Assembly: GCF_032917945.1 (NCBI RefSeq)
Contig: NZ_CP136624.1
Span: 4,774,001 to 4,838,000 of the forward strand
From: Bradyrhizobium sp. sBnM-33
Lineage (GTDB): Bacteria; Pseudomonadota; Alphaproteobacteria; Rhizobiales; Xanthobacteraceae
Length of the DNA stretch: 64,000 bases
Direction of reading: 5' to 3'
In this document: one piece after another, positions 49,272-57,701 of the stretch
Position numbering within the stretch: position 1 is the stretch's first letter
How the letters are laid out: every line of letters begins with the position of its first letter
Made by a program: the position numbers and the translations under genes
The notes under the pieces: generated by a model
Seen by the model: the letters and a program-made list of their open reading frames with translations, nothing else
Database searches by the model: none
Told to the model about the DNA's origin: nothing

Positions 49272-52098
49272 TGCCGTTCGGGCGGCGCGCCGAGGCCTTG
49301 TTTTCCGGAGGGAGCACGAGTCCATTGTTCTCGCTCCTCCCTGTCGGCTGATGCGGTCCAAAACTGTTGAGCGTTCACGTGTAGCAGGCAGAGTTTCGGC
49401 GCGCGCCTATGCGGTTGCTGGAGCTTGGATTCTATGTCTCTTCATCGGAGCTATCGAGGATGGTCGGTGCGATGAAAGCCAAGACCCGGCTTTCGCGGCA
49501 ACAACCGCAATGGGATACAAACTCCCCGAGCCCTACGTCGTTCGAAAACGCTCCTTGCTGGTCACGCAAGTTGCCGAGATTACGCCGATTGAGCCGAAGC
49601 GGAGGTTCGAGCGAACCCATAGAGAAATCACCAACAGAGAAATCACCAACTTCGTAGCTCAGCTTGCTCCCGTTCCGCAGTCAGACGCGGGCGATGGCAA
49701 GATGGCACAAGCTTCTCAATCTGTCCCCGATCGGGAGCGACAACTGGCTCTTGAACGGGAACAGGAGTGGGGTAGGGCGGAAGCGCTTGCACGCGCGGTC
49801 GTCTCGAAAGTCCGAGCGGAGCTCAATGCAGCGCGGTCGACCGCTGAAGCGGCACCGATCAAGCAACCACGAGAGCTGACCGCCGAGATGCTTACGCGTG
49901 AACTTACCACCCTTCGGTCAGAACTGGAAACTGCGCGGGCCATAAGCCGAAAAGCTATACAGTCGAGCGAGGCGGGGATAAAGCAAACGCAGGCGCTCGA
50001 GCAGGAGCGACAAAGGGCAGATGACCTTGCACGTGAGCTTGCATCCGTTCGAGCCGAACTCGAGGCTGCGCGGGCCCCAGCTGCGGCAGGGCCAGAAGCC
50101 GCGCTAGCTGCTGCTGCAACGACCGAGCAAGAGCTGAAGCAGCAGCGGGACAAAGGGGACGCTCTTGCGCGCGACCTTGCTTCAGCTCGGGCGAAACTCG
50201 ACGCGGCACGGATCGCGGGTTCAGAAGCCAAGCAAGCCATCGCGGAAGCGTCCGCGCAAAAACAGGTCGTTGAACGGGAGCTCGAACAGCAGCAAAACAC
50301 GGCGGAACGCCTTGCGCGCGATCTTGCTTCAGCTCGGGCGGAAATCGACGCGGCACGGATCGCGGCTTCAGAAGCCAAACAAGCTATCGCGGAAGCGTCT
50401 GCGCAAAAGCAGGCCATTGAACGGGAGCTCGAACAGCAGCAAAACACGGCGGAACGCCTTGCGTTCGACCTTACTTCCCTTCGCACGGAACATGAAACGG
50501 CGCAGACCTCGGGTTCAGAAGCAGCCCAAGCTGCGGCCGCAATGGTGGAGCAGAAGCGGGTCCTCGAACAGGCACTCCAACAGCAGCGGGATAAAGCAGA
50601 GATCCTTGCGCGGGAACTTGCGTCCGTTCGGGCGGAACTCGATACGGCACGGCTTGCGGGTTCAGAAGCAGCGCAAGCTGCCGCTGCTGGGGCTGAGCAA
50701 AACCAGGCGCTCGAACGGGAGCTTAAGCAGCAGCGGGACAGAGCGGGCGCTATTGCGGGCGAGCTGACCTCCCTCCGGGCAGAACTCGACGCAGCGCGTG
50801 CTGCGTCACCCCCGACTGTGCGGATCGTCGAAGTGACGCGGGAGCAAACGCAGGCGAGTGAGGAAGCACGCAACAGGATTGAGAGGCTCACCCGCGAGCT
50901 TGCCTCGGTGCGAACGCAGGCCGACGAGCGTTCCGCACGCCTTGCTGCCGCATACGCCGAGGTACTGCAAGTAACCGAGACGAGCAGGACCAGCGCATCC
51001 GAACAGAAAATCGCCCTCGCCGCCGAACGTGACCGTGCCGACGCCGTTGCGCGCGAACTTGCATCCGTTAGAGATCAACTCGATTCTTACGTCCGCTCGG
51101 ATGCCACCAATGCCGCCGCGGTGGAATTCGAGCAAAGGCAGGCGCTCGAGAAGAAGCTCAAGCAGCAGCGAGACGGAGCAGAGACCCTCGCGCGTGAACT
51201 GGCCCTTCTCCGGACAGAACTCGACAATGGGCACGGGGTTGCCCAGGAGGCTGCGCGGAGTTTTGAGGCAGCCAAGATCGAACACGAGCAGGCACTTAAA
51301 AAGGAACGCGACCGCGCTGAGACGCTCACCCGCGAGCTTGCCTCGGTGCGAACGCAGGCCGACGAGCGTTCCGCACGCCTTGCTGCCGCATACGCCGAGG
51401 CACTGCAAGTAACCGAGAAGAGCAGGACCAGCGCATCCGGACAGAAAATCGCCCTCGCCGCTGAACGTGACCGTGGCGACGCCGTTGCGCGCGAACTTGT
51501 CTTCGCTAGAGATCAACTAGATGCCGGAAATCGGCAGCTCGCGGCCTTGAACGCTTTTTGGGCCCCCGCCGCCGTCGATGGCCTGCCCGAGTGGGTCGCC
51601 ACATCCCGCTCCGTGACAACTGCGGGTACGTTCCACCACCCGCAACGGGCTTCTATGCAAGCCCCTACCTTTAATCGGGAGCCGTTATCGACGCCGGAAG
51701 CGAAGCCGCCGGCAGCACGCGAGCCTGTTCTGGAACCGAACGCCGCTACGGTTTCGGCGCCATCTACGCCGGCGCGTACCCTGTCTCGTTCTCTTGTTGA
51801 CGAACAGAGGCTGCTCGACCGGGCAATCGCATTGCTCCGAGAGGCCGACATCAGCGGTGCGCGGCCGGTGCTTGAACATGCGGCTCAGCGTGGTAGCGCT
51901 CGAGCTGCCTTTATGCTGGCCGAGACATACGACGATCGCGTGCTGCTATCGTGGCGCGTACGCGGAATCGCCGGCGATATTGCGAAGGCACGCGAATTAT
52001 ATGAATTAGCACAATCGGGCGGCATTGAAGATGCGAAGGAACGAATCAAACAGCTGCAAAAGCTATCGGTTCGTAGTCCGCCAACCCAAGGCCGTTAA
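49222..52098 (+). CDS. Large coiled-coil protein with Sel1-like C-terminus
   Basis: A 958-residue protein. An N-terminal transmembrane or signal segment (YAVAGAWILCLFIGAIE, near residue 65) precedes about 600 residues of heptad-rich sequence built from repeated units of 38-48 residues (LARELASVRAELDAAR..., EQKQALERELKQQRDKA...). One 46-residue block (RTQADERSARLAAAYAEVLQ onward) occurs twice with few changes. The C-terminus (LLDRAIALLREADISGARPV, then HAAQRGSARAAFMLAETYDD) is a Sel1/TPR-like motif. It could form a long periplasmic rod tethered to the inner membrane. It shares its start region with a relic at 20436. It precedes a TAXI-type binding protein gene by 18 bases, suggesting one operon. 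No named family was recognised. Confidence 0.72.
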   Translation: MASQEIATASQQSELTTAVRAARRGLVFRREHESIVLAPPCRLMRSKTVERSRVAGRVSARAYAVAGAWILCLFIGAIEDGRCDESQDPAFAATTAMGYKLPEPYVVRKRSLLVTQVAEITPIEPKRRFERTHREITNREITNFVAQLAPVPQSDAGDGKMAQASQSVPDRERQLALEREQEWGRAEALARAVVSKVRAELNAARSTAEAAPIKQPRELTAEMLTRELTTLRSELETARAISRKAIQSSEAGIKQTQALEQERQRADDLARELASVRAELEAARAPAAAGPEAALAAAATTEQELKQQRDKGDALARDLASARAKLDAARIAGSEAKQAIAEASAQKQVVERELEQQQNTAERLARDLASARAEIDAARIAASEAKQAIAEASAQKQAIERELEQQQNTAERLAFDLTSLRTEHETAQTSGSEAAQAAAAMVEQKRVLEQALQQQRDKAEILARELASVRAELDTARLAGSEAAQAAAAGAEQNQALERELKQQRDRAGAIAGELTSLRAELDAARAASPPTVRIVEVTREQTQASEEARNRIERLTRELASVRTQADERSARLAAAYAEVLQVTETSRTSASEQKIALAAERDRADAVARELASVRDQLDSYVRSDATNAAAVEFEQRQALEKKLKQQRDGAETLARELALLRTELDNGHGVAQEAARSFEAAKIEHEQALKKERDRAETLTRELASVRTQADERSARLAAAYAEALQVTEKSRTSASGQKIALAAERDRGDAVARELVFARDQLDAGNRQLAALNAFWAPAAVDGLPEWVATSRSVTTAGTFHHPQRASMQAPTFNREPLSTPEAKPPAAREPVLEPNAATVSAPSTPARTLSRSLVDEQRLLDRAIALLREADISGARPVLEHAAQRGSARAAFMLAETYDDRVLLSWRVRGIAGDIAKARELYELAQSGGIEDAKERIKQLQKLSVRSPPTQGR

Positions 52099-52116
52099 CC
52101 TGGAACGGAGATCCAG

Positions 52117-53136
52117 ATGTCGCTCATAAAGGTTTCGTCCACGATTGCATTGACGCTGCTTGGGCTTCAAATGACTGCCCACGCTCAATCCCAAAGGCGC
52201 GAGCCAGCGGCGGTTGCTGCGGCCGTGAAGGCAGAAGCGGCCGTGAGGGAGCGCACCAATGCATGGACCGTCGGTCTCGCCGGCGGCCTCATTGAAGGCG
52301 CGCCGCTTCGCCTCGCGGCAGAAGTCGCCCGTGTCGTGAACGAGGAGGGCAAGCTTCACGTCCTCCCGATCGTGACGCGCGGTGCTACGGAGAACGTAAA
52401 TGCGCTGCTCTATCTCAGGGGTGTTGATGCCGCTATCATCAATACGGATGTCCTTGACGAGTACAAAGCTCAAGTGCCGTTTATCGAACGACGCCTCGTT
52501 TACCTCCTGAACCTCTTTCCATCCGAATTGCACATCTTCGTCCGTCCCGAGATCCGATCACTCGACGATCTCAAGGACAAAAAGGTCAATTTCAACACGC
52601 AGGGGACGGCCGCAGCATACTCCGGTCCGCTGATCTTTAGCCGGCTGGGGCTAAGTGTGGAGAAGATGTTCATTCCCCATCAGCTGGCCCTGGAACAAAT
52701 GAAGCGCGGAGAACTCTCGGCGGTCGTATTTGTGACATCAAAGCCGGTCGATGCCTTTGTGAAGGGACGCTGGGAGCCCGGTTTCAAATTCCTCGCTGTC
52801 GAATACGATGCAAAGTTCGAGGACTACTACCTTCCCTCATCGATCGACGCGACAGACTATCCGAGTCTGGTGCAAAAAGATGAAAGGGTCGCGACGATCG
52901 CAGTTCCTACCATCTTGGCTGCCTATAATTGGCCGCAACGGTCCGAACGATACCGGCGTGTGGAACGCCTCGTGGATCATCTGTTCAGCCGCCTCGATCA
53001 ATTGCAGATTCCCGGTTTCGATCCGAAATGGAAACAAGTAAATCTGCGCGCGAACGTGCCGAGTCTCGGCCGGTTTCGGCCTGCGCAGGAGTGGCTTGAT
53101 CGTCCACAAGCCGGGACCGCGAGGCTGTCGCGATGA
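52117..53136 (+). CDS. TAXI-family TRAP-type solute-binding protein
   Basis: A 339-residue secreted protein with a signal peptide (SSTIALTLLGLQMTAHAQ). The TAXI/NMT1-like binding fold is seen in GLAGGLIEGAPLRLAAEVAR, the GVDAAIINTDVLDEY strand and the KVNFNTQGTAAAYSGPLIF segment. TAXI proteins usually deliver ligands to a TRAP transporter with fused membrane subunits; no such transporter is in the window, so this may be an orphan used for sensing or another pathway. It lies 18 bases after the coiled-coil gene and overlaps the next start by ATGA. Confidence 0.82.
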   Translation: MSLIKVSSTIALTLLGLQMTAHAQSQRREPAAVAAAVKAEAAVRERTNAWTVGLAGGLIEGAPLRLAAEVARVVNEEGKLHVLPIVTRGATENVNALLYLRGVDAAIINTDVLDEYKAQVPFIERRLVYLLNLFPSELHIFVRPEIRSLDDLKDKKVNFNTQGTAAAYSGPLIFSRLGLSVEKMFIPHQLALEQMKRGELSAVVFVTSKPVDAFVKGRWEPGFKFLAVEYDAKFEDYYLPSSIDATDYPSLVQKDERVATIAVPTILAAYNWPQRSERYRRVERLVDHLFSRLDQLQIPGFDPKWKQVNLRANVPSLGRFRPAQEWLDRPQAGTARLSR

Positions 53137-53746
53137 GGAGGAGCGCTGCCGTTGCGGCGGCCATGTTCTTAGGAATCAGCCAAGCGATATGTGCTCAGGT
53201 CGGCGCCGACAATGCTATCAACCGCTTGAAGGCATGCTCACAATTCGACGGCATGGAACGGTTAAAATGCGTCGATGAACTCTTGAGGAAGATGGCTGAA
53301 ACACCTGATTCCGCAATTTCTCACGGGCCGAACTGGATCATTAGCGAGACCACCTCGCCGGTGGACTACAGCCCACAGATCACTCGGTAACAAAAGCGCG
53401 TCCGTCGTCGCAAGATGCTCCCGCCTCGCTTGCCCTCCGTTGTCGTGCCCGGCGCACAGAGCTGACGATCTCGACGGCGGGTTCCTGGAGACAGGATGGT
53501 GAGGTTACAGTGGCGTATCGGATCAACGAAGATCCGCCTGTTGAAGCGCGCTGGAAGCCCGCGGAGAATCGTGCTTTTCCGGGCGATGTCGTCCGACTTC
53601 TACGCTCGATGCCGGCCAGCGGCCAAACGTTCGTAAAAGTGCATGCTGGAAAGATGTCGCCCAATGAAAGCACGTTCGAATTGGCGGGTCTGGATTCTGT
53701 CCGGCGTATGATCGCAACCACGTGCAATTGGCCCCGGCCTGAATAA
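53133..53746 (+). pseudogene. Secreted VasI-like hypothetical, one frameshift
   Basis: The first 85 residues (MRRSAAVAAAMFLGISQAIC signal peptide, NAINRLKACSQFDGMERLKC, WIISETTSPVDYSPQIT) are followed, after a one-base shift near 53388, by VTKARPSSQDAPASLALRCR, ARRTELTISTAGSW, VTVAYRINEDPPVEARW and a C-terminal LDSVRRMIATTCNWPRPE. The joined protein fits a Bradyrhizobium secreted family that resembles VasI (type VI secretion accessory) in its W-x-I-x-E-x-S-P-x-D motif. A single shift could be a sequencing error. The start overlaps the TAXI stop by ATGA. Function unknown. Confidence 0.68.
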
Positions 53747-53886
53747 ATTGGCCGCGATGGGTAAACAAGACGCGGTCACCTGTCGTCGCGCGCCACACGA
53801 CTATAGTCCTCATGCGAAAGCGTGCTCGTTTCAAGAATGGAAATCGATTTCGCCGCTTCGGGATTCGGCGGCGGGTCGCAGCAATA

Positions 53887-54885
53887 CTAGAGCTTCGACT
53901 GACCATCACTTTCCAGAAGCGTACGGCCCATGCGGCGTGCGAGGTCGACGGAACCACGCTGCGCCAAATCGGCGGCCTGTGAGAACCGCCGCGCACCCCA
54001 TGCCAAATTGCCGGCCAATCGCACAGGCGCGCCCATGACAGGATGTCTCGCCGTGAATATGCGCCTCCAGTGCTGCAACCGAACCATCAGGCGCTGAGTG
54101 TGCTCGGAGGGAATTCTTACCCCGAAGAGATCGTGCAGCGCGAGGAGCTGAGCATCGAGCGCGTTGCGGCTGCTTTGGTCCGGCATGGCCGCCCGCAACG
54201 ACGTCCAGTCCACATCGTCGCTTTCCGCCATTTGCGCGAGATCATGAAGGTGTCGGAGGTCAATTCTGCCGCGCCAAAAGTCGCCCTCTTTGAGGAGGTC
54301 ATGTATGATCCAGTGGAGGGCACGAGCCTGCGGCGACGGAATTTTGGCCCGGAGACGATCCCGTTCGACGAACGTCGAGAGTCCAAATTTGGCTCCCTGA
54401 GTCCGCCTGAGTTCCAGGACACCGGCGTCCTGCGGCCGCACCATGCCACGTGCGCCCGCCAATGGCCTGTAGCCAAGCTCGCGTAAGCACTGTTCGGCGC
54501 CCGCCTCTTCGGCCGCATCAACGCTCAGGTCGAGATCGCTGGTCATCCTGGCCGGAACTCGATCAGCCGGAGAAAGAAACAAGAGAACGGCGCCCTTGAG
54601 AAGGAGCGGAGCGATGCCGTGACGATTCAGCGCGGCGACAGCTTCCGCGAGTTGCGCACGCAGGCGCACATTGCGCTCCCAGTTGCGGTCGTGAATAAAT
54701 CTCAAGTACTCGCGTACGTCTTGGGGCAGCCGGTCGATCTCGCCGCTGTGCGCGAGAGCTGAGAACAAGGCGGGAGTAAGCAAGGTGCGGTTCGCCAGGG
54801 CGATGACCGGTTGCCAGTCGGCGGTGCTCACTGCATGTCCGCGAAGTCCGGCGATCAACGCCTCAAGCGCGACAGCTACTGGCAT
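53887..54885 (-). CDS. NTP_transf_5 nucleotidyltransferase
   Basis: A 332-residue protein of the NTP_transf_5 group. The nucleotidyltransferase-fold motif is LLLKGAVLL (Lys97, Gly98), followed by RMTSDLDLSVDAAEE with Asp117 and Asp119. The rest is alpha-helical. The start at 54885 overlaps the stop of the PqqD-HprK gene by one base (TAATG), proving tight coupling; an upstream start at 54945 lies inside that gene and is rejected. Family members often accompany HprK-like and PqqD-like proteins and lasso-peptide-type genes, but their substrate is not established. A degraded second copy of the C-terminus is at 14885-15084. Confidence 0.82.
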   Translation of the reverse strand: MPVAVALEALIAGLRGHAVSTADWQPVIALANRTLLTPALFSALAHSGEIDRLPQDVREYLRFIHDRNWERNVRLRAQLAEAVAALNRHGIAPLLLKGAVLLFLSPADRVPARMTSDLDLSVDAAEEAGAEQCLRELGYRPLAGARGMVRPQDAGVLELRRTQGAKFGLSTFVERDRLRAKIPSPQARALHWIIHDLLKEGDFWRGRIDLRHLHDLAQMAESDDVDWTSLRAAMPDQSSRNALDAQLLALHDLFGVRIPSEHTQRLMVRLQHWRRIFTARHPVMGAPVRLAGNLAWGARRFSQAADLAQRGSVDLARRMGRTLLESDGQSKL

Positions 54886-56051
54886 TATCGGCAGGCCTTC
54901 TGCAGCAGCGCTATCGCGTCCGGCAGCCTCGAATAGGTCAAGCAAAACACATCTGCCGATCTGATAATCTCGGTCAGCAGGTCGAACGCGGTGCCAGTCA
55001 GTTCTCCGCCGAGTGAAAATGAGCCGTTGAGCAGACCGCGCAGTGCGTCGACCGGATCGACGGTCACTAGTTCCGCGCTTGCACCGGCTCGGCGACGCAG
55101 CAGAACGATCCAGCCCACCTTGCGAGGAGATGGCGAAACGAACTCTTTGGGTGCAAGATAGCGAATGCGCCTGCGGTCGGGGCGGCGACAGACCGGGACG
55201 GCATCCAGTTCAGGGTAGTATTCGGCGAGAATGGGCCATGCTCCCGCCTTCACCGCGGGCGCAAAGGGAATACCAACGCCATGCCCCAGCGAATCGAGGA
55301 GCGTCACATCATCTCCAGCGAAGCCGAATCCAGCACGGACCAGCCCAAGGGCCAGCGTCGTCTTGCCCGCGCCCGGGCTGCCGCAGAGGAGCAGGATACG
55401 GTCGTCTTGGAGGAGCGCGGCCGAGTGGACGGCAAGTTCATAGGTGCTGCGCTCGAGAACCTCGGTCAGTAACTGCCCCTTCACCACGACGGCGAGTTCG
55501 TCGGGGGAGCACGAGAGAATCCAGCGTCTATCCCGAAACAGGTGGATACGCTGCCCGTGCTCGACCAACTCAAGCACAACGTCGGCTACAGCTCCTCCGA
55601 TCTCTAGATGCCGAAATACAGATGCCGCGGGAAACGCGTGCGCTCCCGGATAGACGATGCGGACATGAGCGCCGGGAACCGCAACGACCTGACTCACGTG
55701 GTCGAGGGACGAAGTGGCGAACCAAGCTGGAGAGAGCCGGATCAGACCTAGGCGCTCCCACTGCCTGATCGCAGCGTCAACATACTCGACCGCCTGATGT
55801 CCGTTGATGCCCCGACTGGCGATTTCGGATGCGATGGCTTCAGGCGACAATCCATCTTCGAGACAGCGCCAGATATCGGCCCCCATATCATTGAGTGCGA
55901 AAAGCGCCTGCTGCGACGGGCCAAATAAGATGCTTTGGTTTCGAATCCGCGCAAGCCGACCTCCCATCACAAACCCCGCCAAACCGGATACGTCAGGGCT
56001 TTGGGTCGGGGTTTGATTGGTCATCAAGCGCGCGTCTCGATTCACGGGCAC
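54885..56051 (-). CDS. PqqD-like domain fused to HprK-like kinase
   Basis: A 388-residue protein. Residues about 20-105 form a PqqD-like winged-helix/peptide-recognition domain (GPSQQALFALNDMGADIWRC, LEDGLSPEAIASEIASRG). Residues 200-388 resemble HPr kinase/phosphorylase: His209 in LAVHSAALL, Walker A GSPGAGKTT (224-232), FAGDDVTLL with two Asp at 247-248. PqqD-type domains bind leader peptides of modified peptides, and HprK-like kinases are known to phosphorylate the lasso peptide paeninodin. The GTG start at 56051 is chosen because GAGGAGG lies seven bases upstream. It follows a gene for a small Tat-signal peptide and is coupled to the nucleotidyltransferase gene. HPr-type PTS partners are not in the window. 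Confidence 0.85.
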   Translation of the reverse strand: MPVNRDARLMTNQTPTQSPDVSGLAGFVMGGRLARIRNQSILFGPSQQALFALNDMGADIWRCLEDGLSPEAIASEIASRGINGHQAVEYVDAAIRQWERLGLIRLSPAWFATSSLDHVSQVVAVPGAHVRIVYPGAHAFPAASVFRHLEIGGAVADVVLELVEHGQRIHLFRDRRWILSCSPDELAVVVKGQLLTEVLERSTYELAVHSAALLQDDRILLLCGSPGAGKTTLALGLVRAGFGFAGDDVTLLDSLGHGVGIPFAPAVKAGAWPILAEYYPELDAVPVCRRPDRRRIRYLAPKEFVSPSPRKVGWIVLLRRRAGASAELVTVDPVDALRGLLNGSFSLGGELTGTAFDLLTEIIRSADVFCLTYSRLPDAIALLQKACR

Positions 56052-56288
56052 CCTATTGCCTCCTCGCCTCTAAGCAGGTTGAACGTTCAACGCCGTACCG
56101 CCGAAGGAGCGGACGGGTTTATTCGGTCAGCAGGGCTAGCCCGGTCGGCGGCCCGGGACCCTTGGCAGGGTCGCCGGCGATGGGGCATCGGAGAACCGGG
56201 TATGGCAGGTGGATTCCCCACCAGGTTCCGTTGCTGCGCGCAAGCACGGAGACTGGCGGCAAGCATAAAAGAGTCCTGCAGAGAGGGG

Positions 56289-56555
56289 CTACCTTCGGCC
56301 CGGCGGGCCGATGTGACCGTGATTTGAATCTCCGAATCCGTAGCCCGGACGTGAACCGCCTTTACCCTTACCCCCTGAACCGGCCGAGCCGGCTATAGCT
56401 CGCGAATTCAGGCTCGTGCCAAGAAGGAGCGTTATTGCCGGGGGTGTCACGACCGCAAACCGGCCAGCCTTCTTGAGAAAGTCACGGCGCGCCTGATCTT
56501 CGGACGAATTGGGCTGGTCCACGCTCTCCGGACCCTTTGCGTTCGGTGTCGCCAT
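56289..56555 (-). CDS. Small Gly-rich protein with Tat-type signal
   Basis: An 88-residue product starting MATPNAKGPESVDQPNSSED. A twin-arginine motif RRDFLKKAG (23-31) is followed by a hydrophobic stretch AVVTPPAITLLLG (34-46) and an AxA-like cleavage site (SRAIA, about 55). The mature part (56-88) is a short Gly/Lys/Ser-rich tail with SRPGYGFGDSN and ending HIGPPGRR. GAGGGA is about eight bases upstream of the ATG. It is the first gene of an operon with the PqqD-HprK-like kinase and the nucleotidyltransferase, so it is the best candidate for their substrate. No known lasso-peptide core is evident. It may also be a structural or metal-binding secreted peptide. Confidence 0.7.
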   Translation of the reverse strand: MATPNAKGPESVDQPNSSEDQARRDFLKKAGRFAVVTPPAITLLLGTSLNSRAIAGSAGSGGKGKGGSRPGYGFGDSNHGHIGPPGRR

Positions 56556-57170
56556 GGCAGCACTCCCTCACTCAACTGTTCGAAGATACTTATACCACGC
56601 CCGCCACGGCGTTCCGTCGAGCAAAAGGGGGCACCCGCAATCCAAGCGGGGTACTCATTACGGGGAGGAAGGCATCGGCGACAGGCTAAGGCCTGACTCG
56701 TGGTGCCCAGCCATTGCCGCGCCGAATGCGATCGGCATCGATGACCGGGCTTGGCGGTGCAATCAGCGTTACGGACAACATCCATATCGCCTTGATGGCC
56801 TAGTCGCTCCACCACTCTTACGTGTAAGTGGGAAGTCGGCGCAATAAGCGCCTGAGTTTCGCTGTCCCTCCGGAGCAGATGCCGAAGCAAGCAGCTCGTC
56901 TACACGGCTGACGTCTTCCGGTTGGATCATGGCTGCAAAAGGATCGGTGAGGCGCTATTGCGGCCTACTCCACCATGACAGTTAAGCAGGCCTGGATTTC
57001 CTGATAAACATGTTCTCGATCGACGCAGCAGCCGCTCTACATTTTTTGTACAGTTACTCACAGCTTCTAAGGGCTACGGGATGGGCAGCCAGCGACCAAC
57101 GCGCGGTGATTGCTCGCGGCCGACGTAGGCTCACTCCCGCAGCGAATCGTGGTGCGATCGGAGAGAGAAG
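56556..57170. other. Gene-free stretch upstream of the mini-protein operon
   Basis: This should contain the promoter of the minus-strand operon. Frames are short and unrecognised. Beyond about 57,100 is the leader of a truncated glmS-like fragment on the other strand. Confidence 0.4.
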
Positions 57171-57398
57171 ATGTGCGGAATCGTTGGTTTCGTCGGCCAA
57201 GGCCCAGCCATGGTGCCGATGCTGGATGCGCTGAAACGGCTTGAATATCGGGGTTACGATTCTGCTGGTATAGCCACGCTTGAGCGCGGTCGCCTTGCGA
57301 GGCGGCGCGCAGTCGGAAAACTCAAGAACCTCGAGAGCAAGCTCGCTTGTGAGCCGCTTGTTGGCCGCATAGGGATAGCCACTACGCCCGCGCGATAG
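57171..57398 (+). pseudogene. GlmS/NodM-like N-terminal fragment
   Basis: The frame starts MCGIVGFVGQGPAMVPMLDA and goes on with LKRLEYRGYDSAGIATLERG and RRRAVGKLKNLESKLACEPL before a stop. This is the glutaminase (Ntn) domain start of glucosamine-6-phosphate synthase with the catalytic Cys2. Only 75 of about 608 residues remain; the match ends at RIGIATTPAR where RIGIGHTRWATHG is expected. It may derive from glmS or its rhizobial nodulation paralogue nodM; the fragment is too short to decide. No activity is expected. Confidence 0.8.
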
Positions 57399-57423
57399 CT
57401 TTCTGCAGGCTGCAGAAAAGGAG

Positions 57424-57624
57424 ATGGCTAAGTTCGAGCGGCAAGAGAGGGAATTTCGCAAAAAGGAGCGTGCAGATCGAGCGGCCGAGCTGCACCTGCC
57501 GGTCTATGAAACTCGCCAACAGCTGCAAAAAGTAGCAGAAATTGTCAGGCTTGTTCCTATAGGTGCTGGCGCGACGAAATATACTGATGTCGATGGAGCA
57601 CCTGAGCTGCAGAGAGCGAGATGA
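57424..57624 (+). CDS. Possible small coiled-coil protein
   Basis: A 66-residue frame reading MAKFERQEREFRKKERADRA then AELHLPVYETRQQLQKVAEI. It is highly charged and helical in the first half. There is no recognised family, it starts 26 bases after the glmS-like stop, and it may be a remnant. GGAG lies close upstream of the ATG. Low confidence. Confidence 0.25.
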   Translation: MAKFERQEREFRKKERADRAAELHLPVYETRQQLQKVAEIVRLVPIGAGATKYTDVDGAPELQRAR

Positions 57625-57701
57625 ACCTGGCGCAGTTGGCCAACTGTTGCGAGATACGTATTCGGCCCGCATGGCGTCACCTTGGACCCCGTAGTTCTCG
57701 A

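Noticed and set aside
49716..50891. A 391-codon minus-strand Ser/Ala/Cys-rich frame
   Set aside because: Antisense of the repetitive coiled-coil gene; composition mirrors the heptad codons.
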